Shown here: positions 42,289 through 51,618 of the stretch, piece by piece
Position numbering within the stretch: position 1 is the stretch's first letter
Layout: each line of letters begins with the position of its first letter
Assembly: GCA_004554455.1 (NCBI GenBank)
Contig: SFMG01000001.1
Coordinates: 81,165-145,164 of the forward strand
From: Bacteroidales bacterium
GTDB lineage: Bacteria > Bacteroidota > Bacteroidia > Bacteroidales > UBA932
Direction of reading: 5' to 3'
DNA length: 64,000 nucleotides
Translations under genes and position numbers: made by a program
Notes under the pieces: generated by a model
What the model saw: only the letters and a program-made list of their open reading frames with translations
What the model was told of the DNA's origin: nothing
Database searches by the model: none

Positions 42289-44421
42289 ATGAAGTTCCGC
42301 ATATCATCCCCATACAGCCCCTCCGGAGACCAGCCGTCCGCCATACGCGGACTGTGCGAGGCCATCAATGGCGGCTGTGACGCCGTGACCCTGCTGGGAG
42401 TGACCGGTTCGGGAAAGACCTTCACTATGGCCAACGTCATAGAGAAGCTGCAGAGGCCGGCGCTCATACTGAGTCACAACAAGACCCTCGCCGCACAGCT
42501 CTATGGCGAGTTCAAGGCCTTCTTTCCCGACAACGCGGTCGAATATTTCGTCTCCTACTACGACTACTATCAGCCGGAGGCATATATTCCCAGCACCGAT
42601 ACATATATCGAAAAAGACCTGAGCATCAACGACGAAATAGAGAAACTGCGTCTGAGCACCGCTTCCGCCCTGCTGTCCGGCCGCCGCGACGTGATAGTCA
42701 TATCCAGCGTCTCCTGCCTCTACGGCATAGGCAACCCCGAAGACTTCCACGCCCAGACGGTATATGTGAAAAAAGGCGAGGCGCGCAGCCAGATGCGTCT
42801 GCTGCACCAGCTGGTGGACGCCCTCTACAACCGCACGGAGACCGATTTCAAGCGCGGCAGCTTCCGCGTCAGAGGCGACACGGTCGACGTATGCATTGGC
42901 TACGGAGAGAACGCCATACGCATACAGTTCTTCGGCGACGAAGTGGAGGCCCTGTACGTCATAGACCCGGCTACGGGTGCCGTGATCGACGAACTGGACG
43001 AGGTGGCCATATACCCTGCGGGCAATTTCGTGACCACGAACGAAAGGAAGAAGGAGGCTATCAGCCATATTCAGGACGACCTCTGCACCCGGCTGGCATA
43101 TTTCGAAAGGGAGGGCCGCATGCTTGAGGCAAAGAGGCTGAAGCAGAGGGTGGAATATGACCTCGAAATGATTAAGGAAATGAACTACTGCCCCGGCATC
43201 GAGAACTATTCGAGGTATTTCGACGGACGCAGCGAGGGCATGAGACCGTTCTGCCTGCTGGATTATTTCCCAAAGGATTTCATTACCTTCATCGACGAGA
43301 GCCACGTCACGATTCCTCAGATCCGGGCGATGTACGGAGGCGACCATTCGCGCAAGAACGTACTTGTGGAATATGGCTTCCGCCTGCCAGCCGCCGCAGA
43401 CAACCGGCCGCTCAAATTCGATGAATTCGAGGAACTTACGGGACAGAAGGTCTTCGTCAGCGCGACGCCGGCCGAGTACGAGCTGGAGAAGAGCGGGGGC
43501 CTTATAGTCGAGCAGGTGGTGAGGCCGACCGGACTGCTGGACCCGCCGATAGAAGTGAGGCCGACCGAGCACCAGGTGGACGACCTGCTCGAGGAGATAC
43601 GCAAGAGGGCGGTCCTGGACGAGAGGGTGCTGGTGACCACCCTGACCAAGAGGATGGCGGAGGAACTGCAGAACTATCTGGTGAAAATGGGAGTGCGCAG
43701 CGAATACATACATTCCGATGTGGACACTATGGACAGGGTGAAAATCATCGAGGATTTCAAGAACGGGCTCTTCGACGTGCTGGTGGGAGTGAATCTGCTC
43801 AGGGAAGGGCTGGACATCCCGTCCGTGTCCCTGGTGGCCATACTGGACGCCGACAAGGAGGGCTTCCTGCGCTCGGGCCGATCGCTGACCCAGACGGCGG
43901 GCAGGGCCGCAAGGAACGTCAACGGACTCGTGATAATGTATGCGGACAGCATCACCCGCTCCATGCAGGAGACCATATACGAGACCGACAGACGGCGCAG
44001 CAAACAGATGGAATACAACAAGTTGCACAACATAACGCCAAGACGCATCGACACCAGGTCCAACAGTCTCGCAGGGCTCGGGGGACGCACCGGGGCGGCC
44101 AACTCCTACGACGATCCCAGCTTTATCCCGGATCCAAGCTCTCTTGGCAAGGGCTCGGTCAGCGTGGGACTCGGACTGGACTCCAGGAGGGAGAGCAACT
44201 CGGCATACGTGGACGGCTATCTCAAGGCCGACCTGGCGGCAGTGCTGCAGGATCCGGTGGTGCGCTCGATGAGCCGCGGACAGGTTGAAAAGGCGGTTGA
44301 AAACGCAAAGAAGAATATGCAGAAGGCTGCTGCGGAACTGGACTTCCCGGCAGCCGCCAGATACAGGGACGAAATGTGGGCCCTGGAAGAATATCTCAAG
44401 GTATGGAAGACAAAAGGATGA
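42289..44421 (+). CDS. uvrB: excinuclease ABC subunit B
   Basis: A 710-residue UvrB, the damage-verifying helicase of nucleotide excision repair. It opens MKFRISSPYSPSGDQPSAI and has Walker A GVTGSGKTFTMANVIEKL. The damage-probing beta-hairpin YFVSYYDYYQPEAY is intact, and helicase motifs TFIDESHVTIPQI and AILDADKEGFLRSGRSLTQT follow. The UVR domain at the C-terminus (ELDFPAAARYRDEMWALEEYL) contacts UvrC. The stop overlaps the RelA/SpoT start by 4 bases (ATGA). Confidence 0.98.
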   Translation: MKFRISSPYSPSGDQPSAIRGLCEAINGGCDAVTLLGVTGSGKTFTMANVIEKLQRPALILSHNKTLAAQLYGEFKAFFPDNAVEYFVSYYDYYQPEAYIPSTDTYIEKDLSINDEIEKLRLSTASALLSGRRDVIVISSVSCLYGIGNPEDFHAQTVYVKKGEARSQMRLLHQLVDALYNRTETDFKRGSFRVRGDTVDVCIGYGENAIRIQFFGDEVEALYVIDPATGAVIDELDEVAIYPAGNFVTTNERKKEAISHIQDDLCTRLAYFEREGRMLEAKRLKQRVEYDLEMIKEMNYCPGIENYSRYFDGRSEGMRPFCLLDYFPKDFITFIDESHVTIPQIRAMYGGDHSRKNVLVEYGFRLPAAADNRPLKFDEFEELTGQKVFVSATPAEYELEKSGGLIVEQVVRPTGLLDPPIEVRPTEHQVDDLLEEIRKRAVLDERVLVTTLTKRMAEELQNYLVKMGVRSEYIHSDVDTMDRVKIIEDFKNGLFDVLVGVNLLREGLDIPSVSLVAILDADKEGFLRSGRSLTQTAGRAARNVNGLVIMYADSITRSMQETIYETDRRRSKQMEYNKLHNITPRRIDTRSNSLAGLGGRTGAANSYDDPSFIPDPSSLGKGSVSVGLGLDSRRESNSAYVDGYLKADLAAVLQDPVVRSMSRGQVEKAVENAKKNMQKAAAELDFPAAARYRDEMWALEEYLKVWKTKG

Positions 44422-46580
44422 CGGAAGGAAGCGAGCTCGTTTGCAAGGCAAGGGAGTTTGCGCAAAAGGCGCTTGAAGGTATTGAAAGAGGCAATGGCAG
44501 GCCCTTCATTGAACATCCGGACGGGGTTGCGCGCATTGCCGGAGAGGAGATTGGCCTGCCGGCTGAATGCCTGGCGGCGGTGTACCTGCACGAAGCGGTG
44601 CGCATAGGCAAGGCCGAGATTCCTCAGGGGATGTTCGGCAAGGACATAATGACCATGGTGGACGGTCTGAACAAGATATCCACCATAAAGCCGAAGGACA
44701 CACGTCTGGAGGCGGAGAACTACAAGAAGCTCATAATCTCCTACTCCAAAGACCCGAGGGTGATGGTGCTCAAGCTTGCGGATCGCCTGGAGGTAATGCG
44801 CTCCATAGACATATTCCCGAAGGCCTCCCGCGAAAGGAAGGCCCTGGAGACGCTTATGCTCTACATCCCGCTGGCCCATCAGCTGGGGCTCTACAATATG
44901 AAAAGCGAGATGGAGGACGTCTATTTCCGCTATGCGGAACCGGAGCAGCACAGGGCGATCAGTAACCGTCTGAAAGCGGGCGAGGCGGACAGGCAGAAGC
45001 TCACGCGCGAATTCATTGAGCCGCTGAAGGCACGCCTGCTGGAAAACGGGATCGCCTACAAGGTGAAGGCGCGCACCAAGACCGCATATTCGATATGGAG
45101 GAAAATGCAGCAGCAGAAGGTGGGCTTCGACGGGGTCTTCGACGTCTTCGCGATGCGCTTCATCATAGACACCGACAACTGTGCGCCGCTCAAAGACGAG
45201 AACGGACGCGAAATGGAGGGCAGGGAATATGAAAAGGCCCTCTGCTGGAAGGTGTTCTCCTTCGTGACCGAACAGTACGAGTCCGACACGAAGCGTCTGA
45301 GAGACTGGATCACCCAGCCCAAGCCCAACGGCTACGAATCCCTCCATATTACGGTCAAGAACGAGGAAGGCAGTTTCCTGGAAGTGCAGATCCGTACCAA
45401 GCGTATGGACGACATGGCTGAGAACGGACTGGCTTCGCACTGGTCCTACAAGGGAATCAAGAGGGAGGATACGGTGGCCAACTGGCTGAATGCTGTCAGG
45501 GACGCCCTCGAACACGGGAACAGCGCATCCCTCTCCCCTTCCGACCACGAGGGGGACGACGAGCTTCCGTCACCGAGCAGCTCCGACGTCTTCGTTTTCA
45601 CCCCGAGCGGAGAGCTGAGGAAGCTGAGCGCCGGCGCCACCGTGCTGGACTTCGCCTTCGACATACACACGGCCCTGGGCTGCCGCTGCACCGGAGGCAA
45701 GATCAACGGCAAGGCCGTGTCCATCAGAGAGAAACTCCACACTGGAGACTATGTGGAGATAATGACCAGCAAGAACCAGAAGCCAAGCGCCGACTGGCTG
45801 AATTTCACGGTCACCGGCAAGGCCCGCAACAAAATTCGCCAGAAGCTCAAGGAGGTCGAGTTCGCCAAGGCCGCAGAAGGCAAGGAACTGCTGGAGCGCC
45901 GCCTGAAGAACTGGAAACTGGAACTCGGGGACGACAAGATGGCGGAGCTCCTGAAAAAGCTCGGCTACAAGACCACCCACGCCTTCTTCGCAGCCATAGG
46001 AAACAATGAATACGATGTGGCTGACCTCAAGGAATACCTGCTCGACAGCGGAGAAGCCAAGTCAACGGAGAGTCAGAAAGAAGAGGCGTCGCGCAGCAAC
46101 TGGACAGGAAGCGGCTCAGGCAGCGACGACATACTTGTAATCGATGCCCACAACGTCAAAAACCTGGATTACAGAATGTCCAAATGCTGCAACCCCGTGT
46201 TCGGGGACGATGTCTTCGGCTTCGTGACCAGGACCGAGGGCATCAAGATCCACCGCATGGGCTGTCCGAATGCGGCAAGACTGCTGGAACGCTATCCTTA
46301 CCGTATCCAGAAGGTGCGCTGGAGCAGCAATCCTTCCACCAGCAGTTTCCAGACCAGCCTGAAGATCACCTCCCTGCAGGAGCCTTCCGTCATCAACGAG
46401 ATAATGACGGTCATCTCCCAGTTCAAGGCCTCCGTGCGCAACTTCAACGTCAGCGACGACGACAGGCACGGCAGCTATGAAATAAGCATGAAGATTTCCG
46501 TTCCATCGAACACGGAACTGGACAAGATCATCTCACAGCTGAGACTGATCAGGAACGTATCCAAAGTGAGCCGACTCTGA
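44418..46580 (+). CDS. RelA/SpoT family (p)ppGpp synthetase with degenerate hydrolase domain
   Basis: A 720-residue protein with the order HD domain, synthetase, TGS, helical, ACT. The synthetase looks active: FDVFAMRFIID, NGYESLHITV, and FLEVQIRTKRMDDMAENGLASHW keep the metal-binding Asp and Glu. In the HD hydrolase domain the key HDxxED motif reads H58-E-A-V-R62-I63, so the catalytic acidic pair is lost, and LADRLHN reads LADRLEV. I infer a synthetase-only enzyme. TGS is VFVFTPSGELRKL, and the ACT domain ends the protein. The start at 44418 overlaps uvrB; an ATG at 44403 is also possible. Confidence 0.92.
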   Translation: MTEGSELVCKAREFAQKALEGIERGNGRPFIEHPDGVARIAGEEIGLPAECLAAVYLHEAVRIGKAEIPQGMFGKDIMTMVDGLNKISTIKPKDTRLEAENYKKLIISYSKDPRVMVLKLADRLEVMRSIDIFPKASRERKALETLMLYIPLAHQLGLYNMKSEMEDVYFRYAEPEQHRAISNRLKAGEADRQKLTREFIEPLKARLLENGIAYKVKARTKTAYSIWRKMQQQKVGFDGVFDVFAMRFIIDTDNCAPLKDENGREMEGREYEKALCWKVFSFVTEQYESDTKRLRDWITQPKPNGYESLHITVKNEEGSFLEVQIRTKRMDDMAENGLASHWSYKGIKREDTVANWLNAVRDALEHGNSASLSPSDHEGDDELPSPSSSDVFVFTPSGELRKLSAGATVLDFAFDIHTALGCRCTGGKINGKAVSIREKLHTGDYVEIMTSKNQKPSADWLNFTVTGKARNKIRQKLKEVEFAKAAEGKELLERRLKNWKLELGDDKMAELLKKLGYKTTHAFFAAIGNNEYDVADLKEYLLDSGEAKSTESQKEEASRSNWTGSGSGSDDILVIDAHNVKNLDYRMSKCCNPVFGDDVFGFVTRTEGIKIHRMGCPNAARLLERYPYRIQKVRWSSNPSTSSFQTSLKITSLQEPSVINEIMTVISQFKASVRNFNVSDDDRHGSYEISMKISVPSNTELDKIISQLRLIRNVSKVSRL

Positions 46581-46582
46581 AA

Positions 46583-48199
46583 TCAGTATATGAGTCTGAA
46601 ATTGTCAACCCATAGCGTCGAGCGGGACGAGCCGGTCAGGTAGTCGCCACGTATGCTGGTTGCGCATATCACTATGATGTGCGTAGGCTTGCGGGTGAGC
46701 GAACGGTATTCTATCGGGATTTCTATCTCCACCCAGCCGTCAGTTGACTGCCCGAGTATGTATTCGCCGTAGCCGATGATTCCGCTCGATTCCTTGGTGA
46801 AGTATATGCCCTCGGAGGTATTTACCAGAACCGGGCTTTCCTTGCTTCCGCCGGTCTGACGATAGTCCCAGTCACCCACAGTGGCGATGATGTGGCAGCG
46901 GTCGTTGTCGCCGACCTTGACCACTTCTCCCGGAGGATATGAGCCCACCAGGTCTATGATTCCGCTGTTGTAGCGCATATTGAAGCGCAGGGCCTTGGGC
47001 CTTGTAGTCCAAGGGCGACCGTAGTGCACCTTTCCTCCCGTCGTGCCGACCAGTCCGGAGAACTGTCCGGTGAATATGTTGCCGCAGGCAAGCAGGCCGG
47101 CGAAAGACTTGGACTCGCAGCGCACGCAGTACTGGCCGTCAGGCGCGGAATTGCTGTCCGGATAGGTCAGGACTATTCCGAGGCTGGCCGTTCCGTTGAT
47201 GCCGTCCGGGCCCTCACCGTTGCCGGTTCCCCAGAACATCTCGCGTCCGTCATGGTCAGGGGAATACGGGTTGTACCACTTGTAGTAGTCCTTGCCGGTA
47301 ACGAGACTGAAATTCTCGAAGCTGTGGTTAGGCAGAGGAGTGGCGGGATCGGTTGTGAAAGACTGCACGACAGACTTGTCACTGCCGCTGTAGGCATAGA
47401 CCTCGTATTCGCTTTCAGGTTCCAGGCCCGTGATGTGGGCCGTGAAGCTGCCTCCGTCAGAACTGATGGCAGACTGCTCGAGTTCAATCCACTCTGAGGT
47501 CCCGGCCAGCCTGTAGCAGAAGCCGTTGTCCAAACCGGCGACTCCCAAGGAGCTGACGTAGGCCTCGCGCGTCCAAGGATTTATGTCTTTGATCTCTACC
47601 TTGGCATCCGTCTGTTCCACGAAGAGATGCCATTCCTCAGTTATGCCGAAAGCCGTCACTTCGAGGGAAATCCCGTCCGTGAAGTCCTTCATGGCCGAAA
47701 TGGGAATGGAATACTCGCTTATGTCCTTCGGTCCCAGCTTGAGTGAGCTGACGGTGATGTTGGAGCAGTCAACATCGCGTCCCACCTGGGCCAGGGCGCG
47801 GCAGTTGGCTTCGTCTATCACCGAACTGCCTATCTGGCCCACTACCGTAAAATAGCGCTCCACAGGCCTCAGGGCAACAATGGTCCATTCGTATTCCTGA
47901 TTGTAGGTGGTGATGGTGAATTTCAGCGGGCTGCTCAGGTCGTGCACCCCCTTCAGCTCGATGCCGGGAACCGCAATTTCACTGTCTATCTTGAAGTCCT
48001 TGATTCTCACCTTCCTCAGGTCCTGGGTCTCAGGCAGGGAGACGACAACCGTATTCCTTTCGTAACTTATCTCCACATTGGTGGCGCCCTCTACGCTCAG
48101 GGAGGTAATATGGGGCACGACCACCGGGAAAGGGAGGTCGTTGCTTATGCAGGAGAAGGCCGTCACGGCACACAGAAGATATGCAAGGATTCTTTTCAT
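46583..48199 (-). CDS. PCMD-domain surface lipoprotein (last gene of the DUF4493/PCMD operon)
   Basis: A 538-residue lipoprotein with signal ending AFSC (Cys17). Residues about 30-210 form Ig-like strands (NVEISYERNTVVVSL), then a fibronectin-like unit with ITGLEPESEYEVYAYSG. The C-terminal half is a PCMD domain (putative carbohydrate metabolism domain) with NHSFENFSLVTGKDYYKWYNP, FWGTGNGEGPDGINGTASLG, NIFTGQFSGLVGT and the closing STLWVDNFRLIY. It matches the PCMD half of the gene at 49751 closely. Its start overlaps the preceding beta-barrel stop (TGATG). It ends 2 bases from the convergent RelA/SpoT stop. Confidence 0.8.
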   Translation of the reverse strand: MKRILAYLLCAVTAFSCISNDLPFPVVVPHITSLSVEGATNVEISYERNTVVVSLPETQDLRKVRIKDFKIDSEIAVPGIELKGVHDLSSPLKFTITTYNQEYEWTIVALRPVERYFTVVGQIGSSVIDEANCRALAQVGRDVDCSNITVSSLKLGPKDISEYSIPISAMKDFTDGISLEVTAFGITEEWHLFVEQTDAKVEIKDINPWTREAYVSSLGVAGLDNGFCYRLAGTSEWIELEQSAISSDGGSFTAHITGLEPESEYEVYAYSGSDKSVVQSFTTDPATPLPNHSFENFSLVTGKDYYKWYNPYSPDHDGREMFWGTGNGEGPDGINGTASLGIVLTYPDSNSAPDGQYCVRCESKSFAGLLACGNIFTGQFSGLVGTTGGKVHYGRPWTTRPKALRFNMRYNSGIIDLVGSYPPGEVVKVGDNDRCHIIATVGDWDYRQTGGSKESPVLVNTSEGIYFTKESSGIIGYGEYILGQSTDGWVEIEIPIEYRSLTRKPTHIIVICATSIRGDYLTGSSRSTLWVDNFRLIY

Positions 48200-49008
48200 C
48201 AGAGATGTATCGTGAGTCCGAAAGTAATGTCCATAATGTTCAGATGGGCCTGGGCCTTCCAGGCATTCCTGGTTCCTACAACCTTGCCCTCGCTCCAGGC
48301 GGTGACATTGTTGTAGGAGAGATCCGCCAGACAGACGCTGACCTGTATGGACATATTGTTCATAGGGAAATATACAATGCCCGGGGCAAAGCCCAGATGC
48401 ACCTTCTTCTTCAGGGAATAATCCGAAGACGCACTCCCCGAGTAGAACTGGGACTTGGTCCTGGTATAACCGAGCACATAATCCCAGAATATGCCCACAC
48501 GCCCGTAGCGGTCCAGGCCCACATAGGTCCTCTGGTAGATGCAGCCGCTCATGGAACGCGAGAGGGCGTGCATATCCTCGACGGATGTGCTGAAATTGCC
48601 GAGCAGGTCCGCAGTAGCCGAATCGACCATACCGCGCACGTTGGTATATTGGAAACGGGCGCCTACCGAGTGGTTGGGGGCGAAGGTATATGCAGCCTCA
48701 GGCGCCAGACGCAGCATAGACGCGCTGGCTCCGACGCCCTGAAGCAGAAGCATATATTCACTGTTGCCGCTGGAGAAGTCGGCGTACATTACGGAAAGGC
48801 CGCACTGCCACTCGCCCTTCGGGGCGATGAGACGGTTCGTCAGGCGACGGGTGCGCGAACTGTCCCGGGGCATTATCTCGGAACCCAGCACTATGGTCTC
48901 ACGTCCTTTCGAACGACGCACAGAGCTGGAGTCGGTCTGAGCTTTCAGACTGACTGCCGCCGCCGCAAAGAGGACGGCCGTAACTATGGTTTTCAGACTG
49001 CGCATCAT
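48199..49008 (-). CDS. predicted outer-membrane beta-barrel protein (second of pair)
   Basis: A 269-residue protein with a Sec signal peptide (cleavage after VSLKAQ, residues 1-24). The body alternates hydrophobic strands ending in aromatic residues: WQCGLSVMYADFSS, YMLLLQGVGASASML, FAPNHSVGARFQYT, RVGIFWDYVLGYTRT, VHLGFAPGIVYFP, and the final AHLNIMDITFGLTIHL, consistent with an 8- to 10-strand barrel. I do not recognise a named family. Its start overlaps the first barrel gene by 4 bases (ATGA), so the pair is translationally coupled. Confidence 0.7.
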   Translation of the reverse strand: MMRSLKTIVTAVLFAAAAVSLKAQTDSSSVRRSKGRETIVLGSEIMPRDSSRTRRLTNRLIAPKGEWQCGLSVMYADFSSGNSEYMLLLQGVGASASMLRLAPEAAYTFAPNHSVGARFQYTNVRGMVDSATADLLGNFSTSVEDMHALSRSMSGCIYQRTYVGLDRYGRVGIFWDYVLGYTRTKSQFYSGSASSDYSLKKKVHLGFAPGIVYFPMNNMSIQVSVCLADLSYNNVTAWSEGKVVGTRNAWKAQAHLNIMDITFGLTIHL

Positions 49009-49742
49009 AGGAAATAATATGACATACCTACACCGAGTGAAAGGAGATTGAGCATAAAGCCCACGGAAGTGGCGTCCGAATTGCCCTGACTGGCCTGGTT
49101 ATGTACCTGGTCGGCCCATCTGTAGCTGGCGCCGAATATGCCCACGTTCATTTCCAGGGAGAGCCTTTCGGTAAGGAAGACCGCAATGCCCGGGTTGACA
49201 GCCAGTTCCACGGAGTATTTCTGACTGTAGCTTCCGACCACGGAGCTGCCGCCGGCATTGAAGTCCTTGCCCTGGCTGAAAGAACCGCCGAGCATCAGGT
49301 CCGCGTACAGGGCCAGACGCTTTGCGCTTGCCAGAGGAATATAGGCGCGGTACACGAGATAGCCGCTGTAGCAATGCTGTATGCGGTAGCAGTTCCTGGC
49401 ACTCATCGAGATCTCCGAGAAGGAGAGGTCGGCGGATTGCAGGTCCAGCATGTTCCTGTCATAAGAGAAGCGCAGACCCACACCCATATTGTCCTTGAAC
49501 ATATAAAGCAGCTCGGGATTCACCGAAATGCCGTAGCCCTTGGAGTCTATGCCGTTTATGACCAGGAAACTGTAATTGTCATTGATATGCTGGGAATAGC
49601 GGAGGGTACCTCCGGCCATCCAGCTGCCCTTCTTCACGAAAGGCGTTGACGGAGCGGTGTCGTAGCCACGGTCATAGTGCTGCGCCCCGGCAATCGCGGT
49701 GCCGAGGAGCAGCATTGTAAATATGACTTGTAACTTACGCAT
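49005..49742 (-). CDS. predicted outer-membrane beta-barrel protein (first of pair)
   Basis: A 245-residue protein with a signal peptide (residues 1-20, cleavage near AGAQ). Strand-like segments include WMAGGTLRYSQHI, GYGISVNPELLYMF, MGVGLRFSYDRNML, LALYADLMLGGSFSQ, VELAVNPGIAVFLTERLSLEMNVGIF, and an ending LGVGMSYYFL with a terminal aromatic, as BAM substrates have. This resembles the OmpA-like or OprF-like membrane-barrel proteins of Bacteroidota. It lies 8 bases after a PCMD lipoprotein and 4 bases over the next barrel. Confidence 0.75.
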   Translation of the reverse strand: MRKLQVIFTMLLLGTAIAGAQHYDRGYDTAPSTPFVKKGSWMAGGTLRYSQHINDNYSFLVINGIDSKGYGISVNPELLYMFKDNMGVGLRFSYDRNMLDLQSADLSFSEISMSARNCYRIQHCYSGYLVYRAYIPLASAKRLALYADLMLGGSFSQGKDFNAGGSSVVGSYSQKYSVELAVNPGIAVFLTERLSLEMNVGIFGASYRWADQVHNQASQGNSDATSVGFMLNLLSLGVGMSYYFL

Positions 49743-49750
49743 CGTAGGAT

Positions 49751-51607
49751 TTATTCGTAAACGAGTTCCACCTTGTCAACCCAGAGCTTGGAGCTGTCGC
49801 ATCCGCTGAAGTAATCACCGTACTGGGATGCGGCGCAGGATACCACGATGTGGGTAGGCCAGGTCTTGAGGTCGTGGAAGTCCAGAGGTATCACGTACTC
49901 GAGCCAGCCGCTGGTGGTTGCGCTCACCTTCTCGCCTGCATTCACGCTGTAGCCGTCATTGTAGATGATGAGGTTGCCGTAGGCTATGGTGCTGGCATCG
50001 GTGGTGTAGTCCACGAAGGTGGATGCGTCGGTGGTGTTGACGTGTACCGGAGAATCCTTGGTACCGCCGTAGGTCTTGTAGTTCCAGGTGCCTATGGCGA
50101 ACTTGATCTCGGCACGGTCGTAGTCGCTGCTGGTCAGGGAAACGCCCTCAGGGAAGTTCTTGATGATGTTCATCTTGCCTGTGCTGTACTTGCACCAGAG
50201 CTTCAGCGCGGTAGGACGGGTGGTCCAAGGACGGCCGAAGTTGACCTTTCCTCCGCTGGTGCCGACCAGTCCTGCGAACTGTCCGGTGAAGATGTTTCCG
50301 GCAGCAAGTATGCCGACCATGGAACTGGTCTGGGCGCATACCGACTGGTTTCCGTCCACCTTGTCCGAAGTGTCGATGGTAGTGATGACTATACCCATAT
50401 TGGCGGAACCGTTCACACCCTCGGAGCCCTCGCCGTTACCGGAGCCCCAGAACATTGTCTGTCCCTCCTCGACGCCGCAGTTCGGGTCGTAGAATTTGTA
50501 ATAGCTCTGTCCGGAAACGAGACTTGCATACTCGAAGCTGCCGTTAGGGATTCTCGTAGCCGCATCGGTGGTGAAGCTCTTTTCATCTCCCACCTGCTCT
50601 CCGTTGATTACGAGGCGGTAGGTATATGTGGTGCTGCCCGTCAGTCCTGTGAGTGTTGCGGACCAGCTGCCCTCGGCGTCATTTACGGCGTCCACGGTGG
50701 TCCAGCTTGCGCCGTCCGAAGAGTAGGCGAACTGGACTGTGGCTCCGGCATATTCGCTGGCATCCACGTCGGCGTGCACCGTTGCGTGTCCGGCCCATAT
50801 CTCATAGGCGGCGCTGGAAGCCAGTCCGGTGGAAACCGGTTCGAAGATGATGGTGTCATCCACAACGTCGGTAGAGTAATCCACGCTGAGAGTGAAGTTG
50901 AGGTCGCCGTCCTTGATGGTATATTTGAGGTTCAGCCTGTAGAGCTTTCCGGCCTCGAGACCTGAAATGGTACCGCTCTGGCTGAAAGGGCTGGCGTCCT
51001 TTGCAAGGGTGCCGCTGAAGTTCCAGCTGAAGGATGGCTCCTCGATGCCGCTGATGATGAAATAGCCCTCGGCGCCTGACTTGGAAGCATCGTAAACGAG
51101 CTGGGTGGCGGCGTCATTGGCATCCAGGCCTATGGTGAAAGTATAGCCCTCGCTGAAGTTCTCGGCGATGGAAGGGTCGAAGCTGACGGAAGAAACGGCG
51201 TTGCTTACGCCTGCAAGCACCTCGACACTGGTAACATTGCCGGCAGTGATCTCGAAGGCCTTGGAGCCCTTGTAGCTCCTGTTCTCCCAGGAAGCGACGG
51301 CAGGAGTCTCGGCAACCGCCTCTCCCGCAATTACGTCAACGCGGTAGGAATCGGCTGCCAGATACATTGGCGAAGGCATGGCCGAATAGGTGTAGGAACG
51401 TACGAGACCGCTGAAATCGGCCTTGTATATGTTCACCTTTGCAGTCTGGAGGATCTGGTCCTCGCTAAGGGCGGCGCGGGTCTCTCCGCTGAAGCTCATA
51501 TCTATGCTGAGAACTCCCATTCCCTCGGAAGTTCCGTTTATGACATTTTTGTTGCAGGACACTGCGACGAGCAGCAGTCCGCAGGCGAGTGTAAGAATCT
51601 TTTTCAT
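49751..51607 (-). CDS. DUF4493-PCMD surface lipoprotein
   Basis: A 618-residue lipoprotein with signal ending LLVAVSC (Cys18). Residues about 30-250 are DUF4493, with GVLSIDMSFSGETRAAL, a strand pattern VNIYKADFSGLVRSY, and YKGSKAFEITAGNVTSVEV. A fibronectin-like unit (about 270-370) holds TGLTGSTTYTYRLVINGEQ. The C-terminal PCMD has NGSFEYASLVSGQSYYKFYD, FWGSGNGEGSEGVNGSANMG, NIFTGQFAGLVGT and the end SSKLWVDKVELVYE. The start at 51607 is chosen for the signal peptide. It is the fourth gene of the operon. Confidence 0.82.
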   Translation of the reverse strand: MKKILTLACGLLLVAVSCNKNVINGTSEGMGVLSIDMSFSGETRAALSEDQILQTAKVNIYKADFSGLVRSYTYSAMPSPMYLAADSYRVDVIAGEAVAETPAVASWENRSYKGSKAFEITAGNVTSVEVLAGVSNAVSSVSFDPSIAENFSEGYTFTIGLDANDAATQLVYDASKSGAEGYFIISGIEEPSFSWNFSGTLAKDASPFSQSGTISGLEAGKLYRLNLKYTIKDGDLNFTLSVDYSTDVVDDTIIFEPVSTGLASSAAYEIWAGHATVHADVDASEYAGATVQFAYSSDGASWTTVDAVNDAEGSWSATLTGLTGSTTYTYRLVINGEQVGDEKSFTTDAATRIPNGSFEYASLVSGQSYYKFYDPNCGVEEGQTMFWGSGNGEGSEGVNGSANMGIVITTIDTSDKVDGNQSVCAQTSSMVGILAAGNIFTGQFAGLVGTSGGKVNFGRPWTTRPTALKLWCKYSTGKMNIIKNFPEGVSLTSSDYDRAEIKFAIGTWNYKTYGGTKDSPVHVNTTDASTFVDYTTDASTIAYGNLIIYNDGYSVNAGEKVSATTSGWLEYVIPLDFHDLKTWPTHIVVSCAASQYGDYFSGCDSSKLWVDKVELVYE

Positions 51608-51618
51608 TTTCGTCCCTC

